DNA of 64,000 nucleotides, from NCBI RefSeq assembly GCF_037478305.1, contig NZ_JBBGAZ010000013.1, positions 17,861-81,860 of the forward strand. Direction: 5' to 3'. The notes beneath the pieces were generated by a model that did no database searches, was not told the DNA's origin, and was given only the letters and a program-made list of their open reading frames with translations. Positions 34,577-43,584 of this stretch are shown one piece after another; the first letter of the stretch is position 1; each line of letters opens with the position of its first letter. The translations under genes were made by a program, and so were the position numbers. Source of the stretch: Cognatishimia coralii. GTDB taxonomy: Bacteria > Pseudomonadota > Alphaproteobacteria > Rhodobacterales > Rhodobacteraceae.

Positions 34577-35384
34577 AGTCTTGGTTCTGTTGTCGGCTGG
34601 AAGAGATGAGTTTTCGGGCAAAGCCGTGCCGTCGGCCTCAGACGCGCGTGCGGTCAAAATGGCTTTGAACCTGAAAAATGCAGATGTGACCTACGCGCAC
34701 ATTGGATCGGCGGACGAGCCGTCTCTAAGGCTGTATCTTGGTTTGGGTTGCCCTGAAATTGAAGTTTGGACGTTGGAAGCAGACGCGTCTTTGTCGTCTA
34801 CACTTTCTAAGCATTTAGAAGCCATCGAAGCGGATTTGATTTTGACAGGAGCCGCCTCGAGTTCAATGGCCTCGCAGGGTCTCTTGCCGTATAAGCTTGC
34901 TTCCAAACTGTCGCGCCTGTTGCTGCCAGGAGTAGTTTCAGTCGACCTAGAAAGCTCCAGAATTACGGGTGTTTGCCCCGCACCTGATAGGACACGCCGG
35001 TTGATCGCCGCTGAGTTGCCGGCGATCGCAACCGTATCTCCTCTCGCACCGGATCCGGGACAGGTCGTTCAATCATGGCAGCGCTCGGGGAGGATTGTGC
35101 GCGAGACTGACACATCAATTTCCGTTTCCAAACAAGTGCCTAATGTCGCGAGACGTAGGTTTCGAGCCAAGCCTTTGACCGTGCCAGTTGGAAATCGAGC
35201 ATGGGAGCGGGTGCGCTCGGTCATCGGATCAGTCGACGTGGCGCCGAAGGCTAGGGCGATGTCTCCAGAACAAGCCGCTCAGGCAATCCTGTCCAAACTC
35301 GAAGACCTTGGCTTTGCGGTGGCGGAGTCTAGCGCAAATGATGACGCAAAAAAAACAAAGGTGGGAGAAGATTCAAATGACTAA
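34569..35384 (+). CDS. Second ETF beta-subunit homologue
   Basis: This 271-residue protein begins VKVLVLLSAGRDEFSGKAVPS and keeps the beta-subunit core (ADLILTGAASSSMASQGLLPYKLASKL-type region in separate blocks) but is diverged and longer at the C-terminus. It overlaps the alpha subunit by 8 bp and the rhodanese gene by 8 bp. It probably pairs only with its neighbour and couples the N-demethylase system to DgcB. Confidence 0.8.
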   Translation: MVKVLVLLSAGRDEFSGKAVPSASDARAVKMALNLKNADVTYAHIGSADEPSLRLYLGLGCPEIEVWTLEADASLSSTLSKHLEAIEADLILTGAASSSMASQGLLPYKLASKLSRLLLPGVVSVDLESSRITGVCPAPDRTRRLIAAELPAIATVSPLAPDPGQVVQSWQRSGRIVRETDTSISVSKQVPNVARRRFRAKPLTVPVGNRAWERVRSVIGSVDVAPKARAMSPEQAAQAILSKLEDLGFAVAESSANDDAKKTKVGEDSND

Positions 35385-35754
35385 GGCACTGAAATCGTTG
35401 AGCGAAGAAGCCTCTAAGGATGTTGAGCAGGTTTCGACGAAGGAAGCCCTATCCTTGTTCAAGGAGGGGAACACTGTTTTTGTCGACGTCCGTGAGGATC
35501 ACGAAAGAGCGGGGTCCGGAACGATCCCGGGGGCAGTCCATTTGCCGCGATCTCTTCTGGAGTGGAAATTAGACTGCGGCGATCCCAATCACCGGCCTGA
35601 AGTCTTCGATGCAGTTAGGCCGATTTTCTTTTGCGGTGGCGGCGGTCGTGGGCTTTTGTCAGCAAAGCTTGCTCAAGAAATGGGCGTGACAGGAGCTCGA
35701 AATCTCAACGGCGGGTTTCGGGCTTGGGTGTCGTTCGATGGTCCCTTGGTATGA
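35377..35754 (+). CDS. Rhodanese-domain protein
   Basis: This 125-residue single rhodanese domain is preceded by GGGAG at 35362-35367. It has VFVDVREDHERAGSGTIPGA near residue 35 and the active-site loop FFCGGGGRGLLSA with its catalytic Cys. It is the last gene of the tightly overlapping demethylase operon. A role in sulfur transfer for Fe-S upkeep is possible but unproven. Confidence 0.85.
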   Translation: MTKALKSLSEEASKDVEQVSTKEALSLFKEGNTVFVDVREDHERAGSGTIPGAVHLPRSLLEWKLDCGDPNHRPEVFDAVRPIFFCGGGGRGLLSAKLAQEMGVTGARNLNGGFRAWVSFDGPLV

Positions 35755-35778
35755 TGGAAGTCAATTGACACACATTAA

Positions 35779-35805
35779 GTGACATGTCAAAAAGGCCGCT
35801 ATGAT
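35779..35805 (+). promoter_or_regulatory. Operator and promoter candidate for the RidA gene
   Basis: TGACATGTCA (35780-35789) is a perfect palindrome. A -10-like TATGAT follows at 35800-35805. The core GACATGTC also occurs at 27039-27046, upstream of proline dehydrogenase. Confidence 0.5.
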
Positions 35806-35907
35806 ATGACAAAATAGGCGATTGTCATAAATGTGATGAAGGTAACTGTAGCAGAAGTTGCGATCGCGGCTGGACGAGTAAAAAAACTTCTAGAATAGGA
35901 GGATGTT

Positions 35908-36255
35908 TTGATCATTGAACGTTTGGACCTAACCCCACGGTACTCAAAAATCGTGAAGCGTGGCGACATCGTTTATCTAGCTGGGCTAATTGCCGAGACA
36001 TGGGACGCAGACATCGCGATCCAATCCCAAGAAGTCTTCAATCAGATAGACGAACTTCTGGCAAAAGCTGGAACGAATAAGTCCAGGCTGCTGACTATGA
36101 CCTGCTGGATCGCTGATTTTGCCGACTATGGAGTATTCAACGAGACTTATGACGGTTGGATCGACACCCAAAACCTACCAGCGCGGGCTACGGTAAAAGC
36201 TGAACTGCTGGATCCTACACTCAAGATTGAAATTATGGTCACGGCCGCTGTTTGA
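35908..36255 (+). CDS. RidA/YjgF-family protein
   Basis: This 115-residue trimeric-fold protein starts at TTG, supported by a perfect AGGAGG 5 bp upstream and by lack of any in-frame ATG before. It has VYLAGLIAETWDADIA, the helix QEVFNQIDELLAKAG and the C-terminal beta-strand IEIMVTAAV. The usual catalytic Arg falls in LPARATVKAEL. RidA proteins hydrolyse reactive imines from amino acid oxidation, which suits a proline/N-methylproline pathway. Confidence 0.88.
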   Translation: MIIERLDLTPRYSKIVKRGDIVYLAGLIAETWDADIAIQSQEVFNQIDELLAKAGTNKSRLLTMTCWIADFADYGVFNETYDGWIDTQNLPARATVKAELLDPTLKIEIMVTAAV

Positions 36256-36311
36256 GCGCTGACCCAAACTTACGAGAGAGAAAACGAGACTCACTTCACT
36301 GGACGAATTCG

Positions 36312-36603
36312 TGAGCTACTCCCCAATCCTTGGACAGGATTCCACGTAACTTTAGCTACTCTCGGCTCCTGCTGATCGGTTTGGTTTTCGTTTCTTCTCA
36401 GTCAATAGACCACGGCTGGCGGCTTGCCGACAAGGGCGGAAGGGCGCTTCTGCGGTTGTGGACTCGATCCACTTTTCGACACCGGCGTTCGCCTCTGATC
36501 CGGTCTCCCAAGCGTGCAGGTAGATACACTCGTATTTTAGGCTCCGCCAGAGCCGTTCGACAAAGATGTTGTCGAGGAAGCGCCCCTTGCCATCCATCGA
36601 GAA
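36312..36603 (-). mobile_element. IS3-family remnant, inverted relative to the copy at 28.6 kb
   Basis: The minus strand encodes the end of an OrfB integrase: SMDGKGRFLDNIFVERLWRS, LKYECIYLHAWETGSEA, then a frameshift after VEKWI; in the next frame KRPSALVGKPPAVVY and TDQQEPRVA follow. The tail to TGAGCTACTC at 36312 matches the tail of the first remnant. It is inactive. Confidence 0.8.
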
Positions 36604-36719
36604 GCCATGCGGTACCAACCCAGCGAATGGTCGATCGGTGTTTGAGTCAAACCGCCCGAGAACTGGCACCAATCGTATGACTGTCGGTGTTCATGATCTC
36701 GGGCCGCTGATGAATGGAC

Positions 36720-37198
36720 CGATCTGGTGGAAACATCTGGCCTCTGGGGCGTCTGGCATAGCGCGGCCGTCGTTTCTTTCGACGGCTGGGCAGATGGCGC
36801 GCCAGCCGCTCGGATTGACCTTCGCGGCTGTAGACATAGGCGTAGATGGTTTCATGGCTCACCCGAATCGGCTACGCATCATATCCAAGTCGGCCCGCAA
36901 TCTGTTCCGGTGTCCATCCTGTCTTCAGGCGGTCAATCACATGCGCGCGCAAACCCTTCAAGCGGATCAGCTTCCGCCGTCGCGCACGCCTGGTATCTGC
37001 CGTCCGCTGTGCATTTACGCCGTAGTACCCATTCAGATACGACAGCTCTTCGTCTTGGAATCCGTTGCGCTTGATCTCGCGATAGACAGTCGAGCGATGT
37101 CTGCCGATCACTGCCGCGATCTTGCTCACCGGGATCTTTGCATTCAACATATCCTCGATTGCGCGCCGCTCACGCAAATCCAGTTCTGTGTGGGCCAT
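36720..37198 (-). pseudogene. IS30-family transposase, truncated and with a nonsense codon
   Basis: The N-terminal HTH region is intact (LRERRAIEDMLNAKIPVSKI, GRHRSTVYREIKRNG). An in-frame TAG at 36872-36874 follows GRLGYDA, after which the same frame resumes with VSHETIYAYVYSREGQSERL and runs to HQRPE near 36720, where similarity stops. The DDE catalytic core is missing. Confidence 0.8.
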
Positions 37199-37425
37199 GT
37201 CCGTTCTCCTTGCTTGTCAGCAAGATAGGGGATTTGTCGCAAGCCAGTTTAGAATGTGCCCCTACACTCCAACTGGGCTGATAAGGTTTATTATGTTAAG
37301 TAAATGACCTCGCGCCAAGCTGAGCATATGTAGTGGTGCTTTCCGAGGAAACACTCAGCAACTTAAGCGATAGCTGTTGCAAACGATCTCCTGCGACTTA
37401 GGGTGATCGAAAAGGTTCGTTTAAG

Positions 37426-40017
37426 ATGTCGATGATCATAAAAGTATTCAGGATAGTTTTCTTTCTCATTTTGTATTTCGTCCTCTGCATGATTGCTGTG
37501 ACGACCATTTTTCAAAACTGGCCCGATGGCGCACAGATGCTGTTTTCGTTCGGGACGCCAATTGCGATGGTTTCGTGGGGCGAGAAAAGGCGAGCAAATA
37601 GGCAGTCACAATCAAAAGACGACATTCCTCGAGCGGATGCCGAACTGGCACGAAGATCACCCAAACCACAAACCAAGGCGGAACGGCGTGATCGACGAGA
37701 CCAAAACGAGCGAGCCAAGAGGCGAGAACAGGCATTGATGGAACGCAATCGCGACGCCATCCTTTCGGATTCCTCTCGTAGCCTGCACACACCAGTGGAT
37801 GAAAATAAGCCAAAATATCAGCCGCCCAAGCAGGACTATGCCGCCATTGTAAAGGCAGGTAGAGCGTCGTCAGCGGATCTCTCTCAAGTCGCTGACAGGA
37901 AGGAACGCGCGAGAAGCGCCACCCGCAAAGCCACCCGACGCGCCGGATGGGTTCCGTCATCTGAATCTGTCAGTATCGGCGGGCGAGAGATTGGCGGAAT
38001 GATTTATGTCGGCACGCCGCCGCGCTTGAACGACTATGGTTATCGGGACAAGTGCCGGGCCTACATTGACCCCTCCCTGTCTGTCGCCCGTGAAGGCACC
38101 GACAAGGTGGGGAACTACATGCCTTATTGGCCTGGCTACTCGGAAATCCCATCGCAGTGCCGGGCAACCTATTTGGATTGGCTGGCAGGTGGACGTTCCG
38201 ATCCATCATATGATCCGGGCTACATGTTCCTCTATTTCTATGGATTGGAGCGCCGTTTCGTTTTGGACCAACCCTTAGATGCTGAAAAGCGGGAAATCTT
38301 GCAGGAAGTCCGGCGTTTGAAAAGTCTCTATCCGGATAACGGCTCGGTGCAGCGGTATTTGGGGGAATTCATTCAGCTAGCGCAATTATCACTAGTGAAC
38401 GACGATAGCGATTTGGAGCCGGTTTTCGATTACCGAGGCTGGGAACTGCCCCTGTTGTTGAAAGTCGCAATCGGGAGCCGCGCGGGGCGCGGAGAACTCC
38501 TTTCGGCAGATTGGGCTCTTAGTTGGCTATTGTGCCATCCTGAGCGTCGATTGCGCACACCTGCGACACGATGTGTAGAAGAGTTCCACGCTCTATTCAG
38601 GCTGCGGTTTGAAGAGCGGTTTCCTGGGGGGCTCAAGGTGAACAAGCCACGTAAAGTGCTTAAATCCACCTATCAATCCGCATCAAGTGAATTTCAGGCG
38701 CAAATTGAACCCACGTTGGATGGAGCCAAGGTACCAGACATTTCTGGACTTAGAAAACCCGTCGAGATCGCACAGGAAATCGCAGATGAGGTGATGGACG
38801 ATCTCGACAAGCTCAGCCGCTATCTCGGGCGGAACCCCGATGGACGGGGTAGCGTAGAAGCACAAGCCCTTTTGCCTCAGGAATTGTGGGAGCTGTTTCC
38901 CAGCGAAGAATTGGAAAGACTCAAGGCTTGGGCTGCGGAACGTGTTGGTAGTGGTGGTTTAATCCCTGTTCTCGACGTTGTTGAACGCCTTGAAGGAACG
39001 CGGCCAGAGAAATTGAGCAAGCGTATCCTCACCGGCGCAGCGGATGCGTTGGCACGGATCGGCTATGGCTTTGCCCCGGACCCTCGGTTCGCTCTGCGCT
39101 CACCCAAGCTGGATGAACCTGTGGTGTTGTTTGAGTTGGGTGAATCTGTCGGGCAGCTGGAAAACGTGTCTGATGACTACCGCGCCGCGTTGATCGAGGC
39201 TGCGTTGGGATCATTTGTGGCACATGCAGATGGGCAGATCACAGAGAGTGAAAGGAAGTCGTTGTTGGCCAAGGCCACGGACGTAGATGGGTTTAGTGGG
39301 CAGGAATACCGTCGCCTTGCTGCGAATGTGGAATGGATGCTGGCAGTTGCACCGGACGTAGCTTTGCTCCGGCGCAAGCTCAAGGACACTGGGCCAGAGG
39401 CCATGGCGTCGATCAGATCGGCATTGGTTGCGGCAGCCCATGCGGATGGCGTGATCCAATCTGAAGAGGTGGCTGGCATCGAGAAGATCTACAAGGCGTT
39501 GGGGCTGGACCCGGCCTTGGTCTATTCTGACCTTCATGCCGGGGATGTCAGTGATGGCCCGGTGCGTGTTCGCGCCGCTGAACCCGGTGCTGCGGGAGAG
39601 ACCATTCCTGATGAAACCCCATCCGGGCTGCCAAAGCTGGATGCCGCTCGGATCGCGGCCATCCAATCCGACACCGCGCGGGTCTCTTCGGTATTGGGGG
39701 ACATTTTCGATGATACGCCGGAAGTGCCCGAGGACGCCGAGCCGAATGAAACGGTTCTTGGTGGTTTAGATGCCAAGCACTCGCATCTGGTGAAAGCCCT
39801 GATCGCACAGGATCATTGGACGGAAGAAGCGTTCGAGGAATTGTGCCGCGCTACGGGGCTTCTTGCCTCGGGTGCCATCGAAGACATCAATGAATGGGCC
39901 TATGACAGCTATGATGAGGCTCTGCTGGATGAATACGATGGTTATGACGTTTCGCCCGACCTGGCCGCGCAGTTGAAAAAGAAATTTGAAGAGGAGATGC
40001 CCCATGTCGAGGCTTAA
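37426..40017 (+). CDS. Membrane-anchored TerB-N/TerB/TerB-C protein
   Basis: This 863-residue protein has a hydrophobic N-terminus (about residues 5-30, with a second weaker segment at 40-52), then a charged linker (60-180). A TerB-N-type domain follows (about 185-345: GGMIYVGTPP, CRAYIDPSLSVA, LDWLAGGRSDPSYDPGYMF). Near residue 590 is a TerB helical domain (LGSFVAHADGQITESERKSL, then AAAHADGVIQSEE), and the C-terminus is TerB-C-like (QDHWTEEAFEELC to KKFEEE). TerB domains bind metal through acidic motifs. The stop lies inside the next gene's start region, so the three genes form one operon. No ter metal-resistance genes are present. Confidence 0.85.
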   Translation: MSMIIKVFRIVFFLILYFVLCMIAVTTIFQNWPDGAQMLFSFGTPIAMVSWGEKRRANRQSQSKDDIPRADAELARRSPKPQTKAERRDRRDQNERAKRREQALMERNRDAILSDSSRSLHTPVDENKPKYQPPKQDYAAIVKAGRASSADLSQVADRKERARSATRKATRRAGWVPSSESVSIGGREIGGMIYVGTPPRLNDYGYRDKCRAYIDPSLSVAREGTDKVGNYMPYWPGYSEIPSQCRATYLDWLAGGRSDPSYDPGYMFLYFYGLERRFVLDQPLDAEKREILQEVRRLKSLYPDNGSVQRYLGEFIQLAQLSLVNDDSDLEPVFDYRGWELPLLLKVAIGSRAGRGELLSADWALSWLLCHPERRLRTPATRCVEEFHALFRLRFEERFPGGLKVNKPRKVLKSTYQSASSEFQAQIEPTLDGAKVPDISGLRKPVEIAQEIADEVMDDLDKLSRYLGRNPDGRGSVEAQALLPQELWELFPSEELERLKAWAAERVGSGGLIPVLDVVERLEGTRPEKLSKRILTGAADALARIGYGFAPDPRFALRSPKLDEPVVLFELGESVGQLENVSDDYRAALIEAALGSFVAHADGQITESERKSLLAKATDVDGFSGQEYRRLAANVEWMLAVAPDVALLRRKLKDTGPEAMASIRSALVAAAHADGVIQSEEVAGIEKIYKALGLDPALVYSDLHAGDVSDGPVRVRAAEPGAAGETIPDETPSGLPKLDAARIAAIQSDTARVSSVLGDIFDDTPEVPEDAEPNETVLGGLDAKHSHLVKALIAQDHWTEEAFEELCRATGLLASGAIEDINEWAYDSYDEALLDEYDGYDVSPDLAAQLKKKFEEEMPHVEA

Positions 40018-41314
40018 ACCCCGTGAACGCGATGCAATTGTTCAGGCCCTGCGGGCGGGTGTCGTGCCCAAGCTGGGGCTGCGGCATATTCAGGTCGGAC
40101 GGGTGCGCGAGATCGAGGAACTGGTCAAGGACATGGATCGCCTTGCGGATGGTGGGTCTGCGATCCGCTTCATCATCGGTGAGTATGGCTCGGGCAAGAC
40201 ATTCTTTATGAACCTGATCCGCCTTGTTGCGCTGGAAAAAGGGCTGGTGGTGATGTTCGCCGACCTAGCCCCGGATCGTCGCATTCACGCGACCGGCGGG
40301 CAGGCGCGAGGGCTTTACGCTGAAATGGCGCGGAACCTATCGACCCGGACCAAGCCTGATGGCGGGGCGTTGGCCAGTGTTGTGGAGCGATTTGTATCAA
40401 CCGCCCATCGAGAGGCTGAGGCTCGCGATCTGCCCACTGGCAATGTGATCCGTGAGAAGCTGGCCCATTTTGAGGAACTGACCGGCGGGTTCGAGTTTGC
40501 GGAGGTTATCCGCCGCTATTGGGAGGGGCATGAAAACGGGGACGAGGAGTTGAAGTCCTCGGCCCTACGCTGGTTGCGCGGTGAGTTCGCCACCCGCACC
40601 GACGCCCGCAAGGCGCTTGGGGTGCGCACGATCATCAATGACGCCAGCGTTTATGACCATCTCAAGTTGATGTCCGCCTTTGTGGTCGAGGCCGGATACA
40701 AAGGGCTGCTCGTGGGCATGGATGAGATGGTGAACCTCTACAAGCTCACCTCATCGCAGGCCCGCAATGCCAATTACGAGCAAATCCTGCGCATCTTGAA
40801 CGATGTTCTGCAAGGTAGCGCTGAGAATCTGGGCTTCCTGATGGGCGGAACGCCCGAGTTTCTGATGAACACGCGCCGGGGACTTTACAGCTATGAGGCT
40901 CTGCAATCGCGATTAGCGGAAAACACCTTAGCCCGCGAGGGACTTGTGGATCTTTCCGGCCCTGTAATCCGTCTGGCCAGCCTGACCCCCGAAGATCTGT
41001 TCGTTCTGCTGGCCAATGTGCGCCGGGTGATGCAGGGCGAAGACACAGCCTTGCCCGATACCGCGCTGGAAGCCTTCATGACCCATTGTTCCGAGCGGAT
41101 AGGCGAAGCGTATTTCCGTACCCCGCGCAACACTGTGACAGCTTTCGTCAACCTGCTTGCGGTGCTTGAGCAAAACCCCGGTGTGGAATGGTCGGACCTG
41201 ATCGATGATCTGGACGTGGCTAACGATCAGGGCGATGATATGAGTGATATTGACGAGGCAACCGGGTCACAGCCAGCCGAGGGCGACGACGATCTGGTCA
41301 GTTTCAAGCTCTGA
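40004..41314 (+). CDS. BrxD-like (DUF2791) P-loop ATPase
   Basis: This 436-residue ATPase starts at ATG 40004 (GAGGAG 7 bp upstream) and overlaps the TerB gene by 14 bp. Walker A GEYGSGKT (residues 59-66), Walker B-like LLVGMDEM, and the family stretches RHIQVGRVREIEELVKD and FLMGGTPEFLMNTRRGLYSY identify the DUF2791/BrxD group known from type 2 BREX. Nothing else of BREX (pglZ, pglX, brxC) is present. Confidence 0.88.
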   Translation: MSRLKPRERDAIVQALRAGVVPKLGLRHIQVGRVREIEELVKDMDRLADGGSAIRFIIGEYGSGKTFFMNLIRLVALEKGLVVMFADLAPDRRIHATGGQARGLYAEMARNLSTRTKPDGGALASVVERFVSTAHREAEARDLPTGNVIREKLAHFEELTGGFEFAEVIRRYWEGHENGDEELKSSALRWLRGEFATRTDARKALGVRTIINDASVYDHLKLMSAFVVEAGYKGLLVGMDEMVNLYKLTSSQARNANYEQILRILNDVLQGSAENLGFLMGGTPEFLMNTRRGLYSYEALQSRLAENTLAREGLVDLSGPVIRLASLTPEDLFVLLANVRRVMQGEDTALPDTALEAFMTHCSERIGEAYFRTPRNTVTAFVNLLAVLEQNPGVEWSDLIDDLDVANDQGDDMSDIDEATGSQPAEGDDDLVSFKL

Positions 41315-41323
41315 TCTGGTGCA

Positions 41324-43507
41324 ATGAGTTCTGCCTTCGACAAGCTGGCACGTCCGGTTCAAAAATGGGTGCGCTCCAAAGGCTGGCGGGAACTGCGCCA
41401 GATACAGGCGGATTCGGTTCATGTGGTCATGGATGGCAATGCCGACCTGATTGTTTCAGCCTCGACCGCGGGCGGCAAAACCGAGGCTGCCTTCTTGCCC
41501 CTGATCTCGCAGGTTCTGGACGCTCCGTCGGAGCGCGACGGGTTCGATCTGGTTTATATCGGGCCGCTGAAGGCGCTGATCACCGATCAGGCGATGCGGC
41601 TCGAAGACATCTGCCGAGAGGCCGGTTTGCCTGTCTACCCCTGGCATGGGGACGTGTCGGGCAGCGTGAAGGCGCGAGCCCTAAAGGCCCCCAGGGGCAT
41701 CCTGCTGATCACGCCTGAATCCCTGGAAGCGCTGTTCGTGCGCCGGGGGTTGGAAATCCCGCGCCTGTTTGGAGCCACGCGGGCGGTTGTGATCGACGAA
41801 TTGCACAGCGTTCTGGACAGCGAGCGCGGTGTTCAGATGCGCTCTTTGTTGACACGACTGGAGATAGCCGTGAAGCGTCCGATCCGGCGTGTCGGGCTGT
41901 CGGCTACGCTCGGTGACATGAATATGGCGAGCGCGTATTTGCGACCTGATAATGCAGAGGCTGTGCAGCTGATCGAGGCCAAAGGTGGAGAGGCCGAGCT
42001 GCTCCTGCAGCTGCGCGGTTATGTGTCCGGCGGTGAGGATGAAGACGCGCCATCTGCCACGGATGCGGTGTCCGAGCACTTGTTCAGGCACTTACGCGGT
42101 AGTGACAACTTGGTGTTTGCCGGAGCGCGACAATGGGTCGAAATCTATGCCGACCGGTTGCGCAACCTCTGTGAAAAGGCTCATTTGCCGCAGGAGTTCT
42201 ACCCGCATCACGCAAGTCTCGCACGGGAACATCGGGACTTTGTCGAGAAACGCCTGAAAGATGCGAACCTTCCAACAACCGCCGTTTGCACCTCGACGCT
42301 GGAACTGGGCATCGACATTGGTGACGTGGCCTGTGTGGCCCAGGTAGGTGCTCCGTTCAGCGTGGCAGCCCTGCGTCAACGGCTGGGACGTTCCGGGCGC
42401 CGCGAAGGGCAGCCTGCAATCCTGCGCCAATATTCGGTTGAGGCCAGATTGGATAGCGAAAGCAGCTTTGTCGATCAACTCCGCCTCGGACTGATCCGCG
42501 CGATTGCCATGATCGAGCTATTGCTGGAGGGCTGGTGTGAGCCACCAAGACCTGAGGCCCTCCATCTTTCCACGTTGGTGCATCAGATCCTGTCGGTAAT
42601 TGCTGAGAGAGGCGGTGCGCAGGCAAACAGGCTGTATCGCGTCCTTTGTCAGGAAGGACCGTTCCGGCGGGTGGACACCGGGTTGTTTCTGGACGTTCTC
42701 CGGGCAATGGGGCGACCTGAGGCTGAATTGATAGAACAATCCTCTGACGGCTTGCTGTTGCTCGGTGCGGCAGGCGAGCGAATTGTCGAGCACTATAGCT
42801 TCTATGCAGTATTCAAGACGCCCGAGGAATTCCGCCTTGTTGCCGATGGCAAGGAACTGGGCACATTGCCGATCGACAATATTCTGACACCTGGAATGCT
42901 TCTGATCTTCTCGGGGCGCAGGTGGGTCGTGCAGGAAATTCATGATCTGGAGAAAGTCATCCTTGTGAAGCCCGCAAAGGCAGGGGTTCCGCCACTATTC
43001 GGCGGCGACCCTGGCATGATCCATGATCGCGTCATCGAAAAGATGTTTGACGTTCTGGAGGGAGAGGTTGAGCCAAGCTACATGGACAAGATATCCCTTC
43101 GCCTGCTTAGCGAGGCACGGGCCAACTTTGAGCGGTGGAGATTTGCTGAAACGCCTGTCGTCGAAATGGGTGACGGAGCTTGGATTCTAGCAACACGCTG
43201 CGGCACAGTGAAAACCACTACTTTGGCAATGGCGTTAGGTGCCGAGGGCTTTCAGATAACTCAGCACGATGGGTTTCTGCTGGTTGAATCCGGTGAAGCA
43301 GAGCAAACTCTGGATCAGGTGCTATCAGAAATGGCCAACGCAGCGACCCCTGATTTGTTCGCCCATTCGCCGAACCTGATTTTTGAGAAGTATCACTCCT
43401 ACCTCACTCCTGATCTATTGAAATTGGATGCACTTTCCGCGCGGGTAGACCGCTCCTGCTTGCAAAGCCTTTGTTCAGATTTGCGAGCGCAGAAAGCAAC
43501 TATCTGA
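41324..43507 (+). CDS. Lhr-like DEAD/DEAH superfamily 2 helicase (BrxHI-like)
   Basis: The product has 727 residues. Motif I STAGGKT (47-53), DELH box (about 157-160), SATLGD motif III (about 193), the Lhr-style CTSTLELGIDIGDV and QRLGRSGRREG motif VI (about 352) are all present; a winged-helix and an uncharacterised C-terminal part follow. It begins 9 bp after the ATPase gene. BrxD and an Lhr-like BrxHI are adjacent in type 2 BREX, and this pair is the same pairing joined to a TerB protein. Confidence 0.88.
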   Translation: MSSAFDKLARPVQKWVRSKGWRELRQIQADSVHVVMDGNADLIVSASTAGGKTEAAFLPLISQVLDAPSERDGFDLVYIGPLKALITDQAMRLEDICREAGLPVYPWHGDVSGSVKARALKAPRGILLITPESLEALFVRRGLEIPRLFGATRAVVIDELHSVLDSERGVQMRSLLTRLEIAVKRPIRRVGLSATLGDMNMASAYLRPDNAEAVQLIEAKGGEAELLLQLRGYVSGGEDEDAPSATDAVSEHLFRHLRGSDNLVFAGARQWVEIYADRLRNLCEKAHLPQEFYPHHASLAREHRDFVEKRLKDANLPTTAVCTSTLELGIDIGDVACVAQVGAPFSVAALRQRLGRSGRREGQPAILRQYSVEARLDSESSFVDQLRLGLIRAIAMIELLLEGWCEPPRPEALHLSTLVHQILSVIAERGGAQANRLYRVLCQEGPFRRVDTGLFLDVLRAMGRPEAELIEQSSDGLLLLGAAGERIVEHYSFYAVFKTPEEFRLVADGKELGTLPIDNILTPGMLLIFSGRRWVVQEIHDLEKVILVKPAKAGVPPLFGGDPGMIHDRVIEKMFDVLEGEVEPSYMDKISLRLLSEARANFERWRFAETPVVEMGDGAWILATRCGTVKTTTLAMALGAEGFQITQHDGFLLVESGEAEQTLDQVLSEMANAATPDLFAHSPNLIFEKYHSYLTPDLLKLDALSARVDRSCLQSLCSDLRAQKATI

Positions 43508-43584
43508 AGGAGCCGCAAATGGCTTTCGTATCAGGCTTTTTGCGTTTTTTCGGCATCGCAAAATCTTCGCCAGTTTCCGTAGGT

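Noticed and set aside
37426..40017. Tellurite resistance gene
   Set aside because: TerB-type domains are present, but no terC, terD, terZ or related metal-resistance genes lie nearby. The neighbours are an ATPase and a helicase, so a defence/DNA-processing reading is preferred.
40004..43507. Type 2 BREX system
   Set aside because: Only BrxD- and BrxHI-like genes are present. pglX, pglZ, brxC/pglY and brxA are absent from the window.
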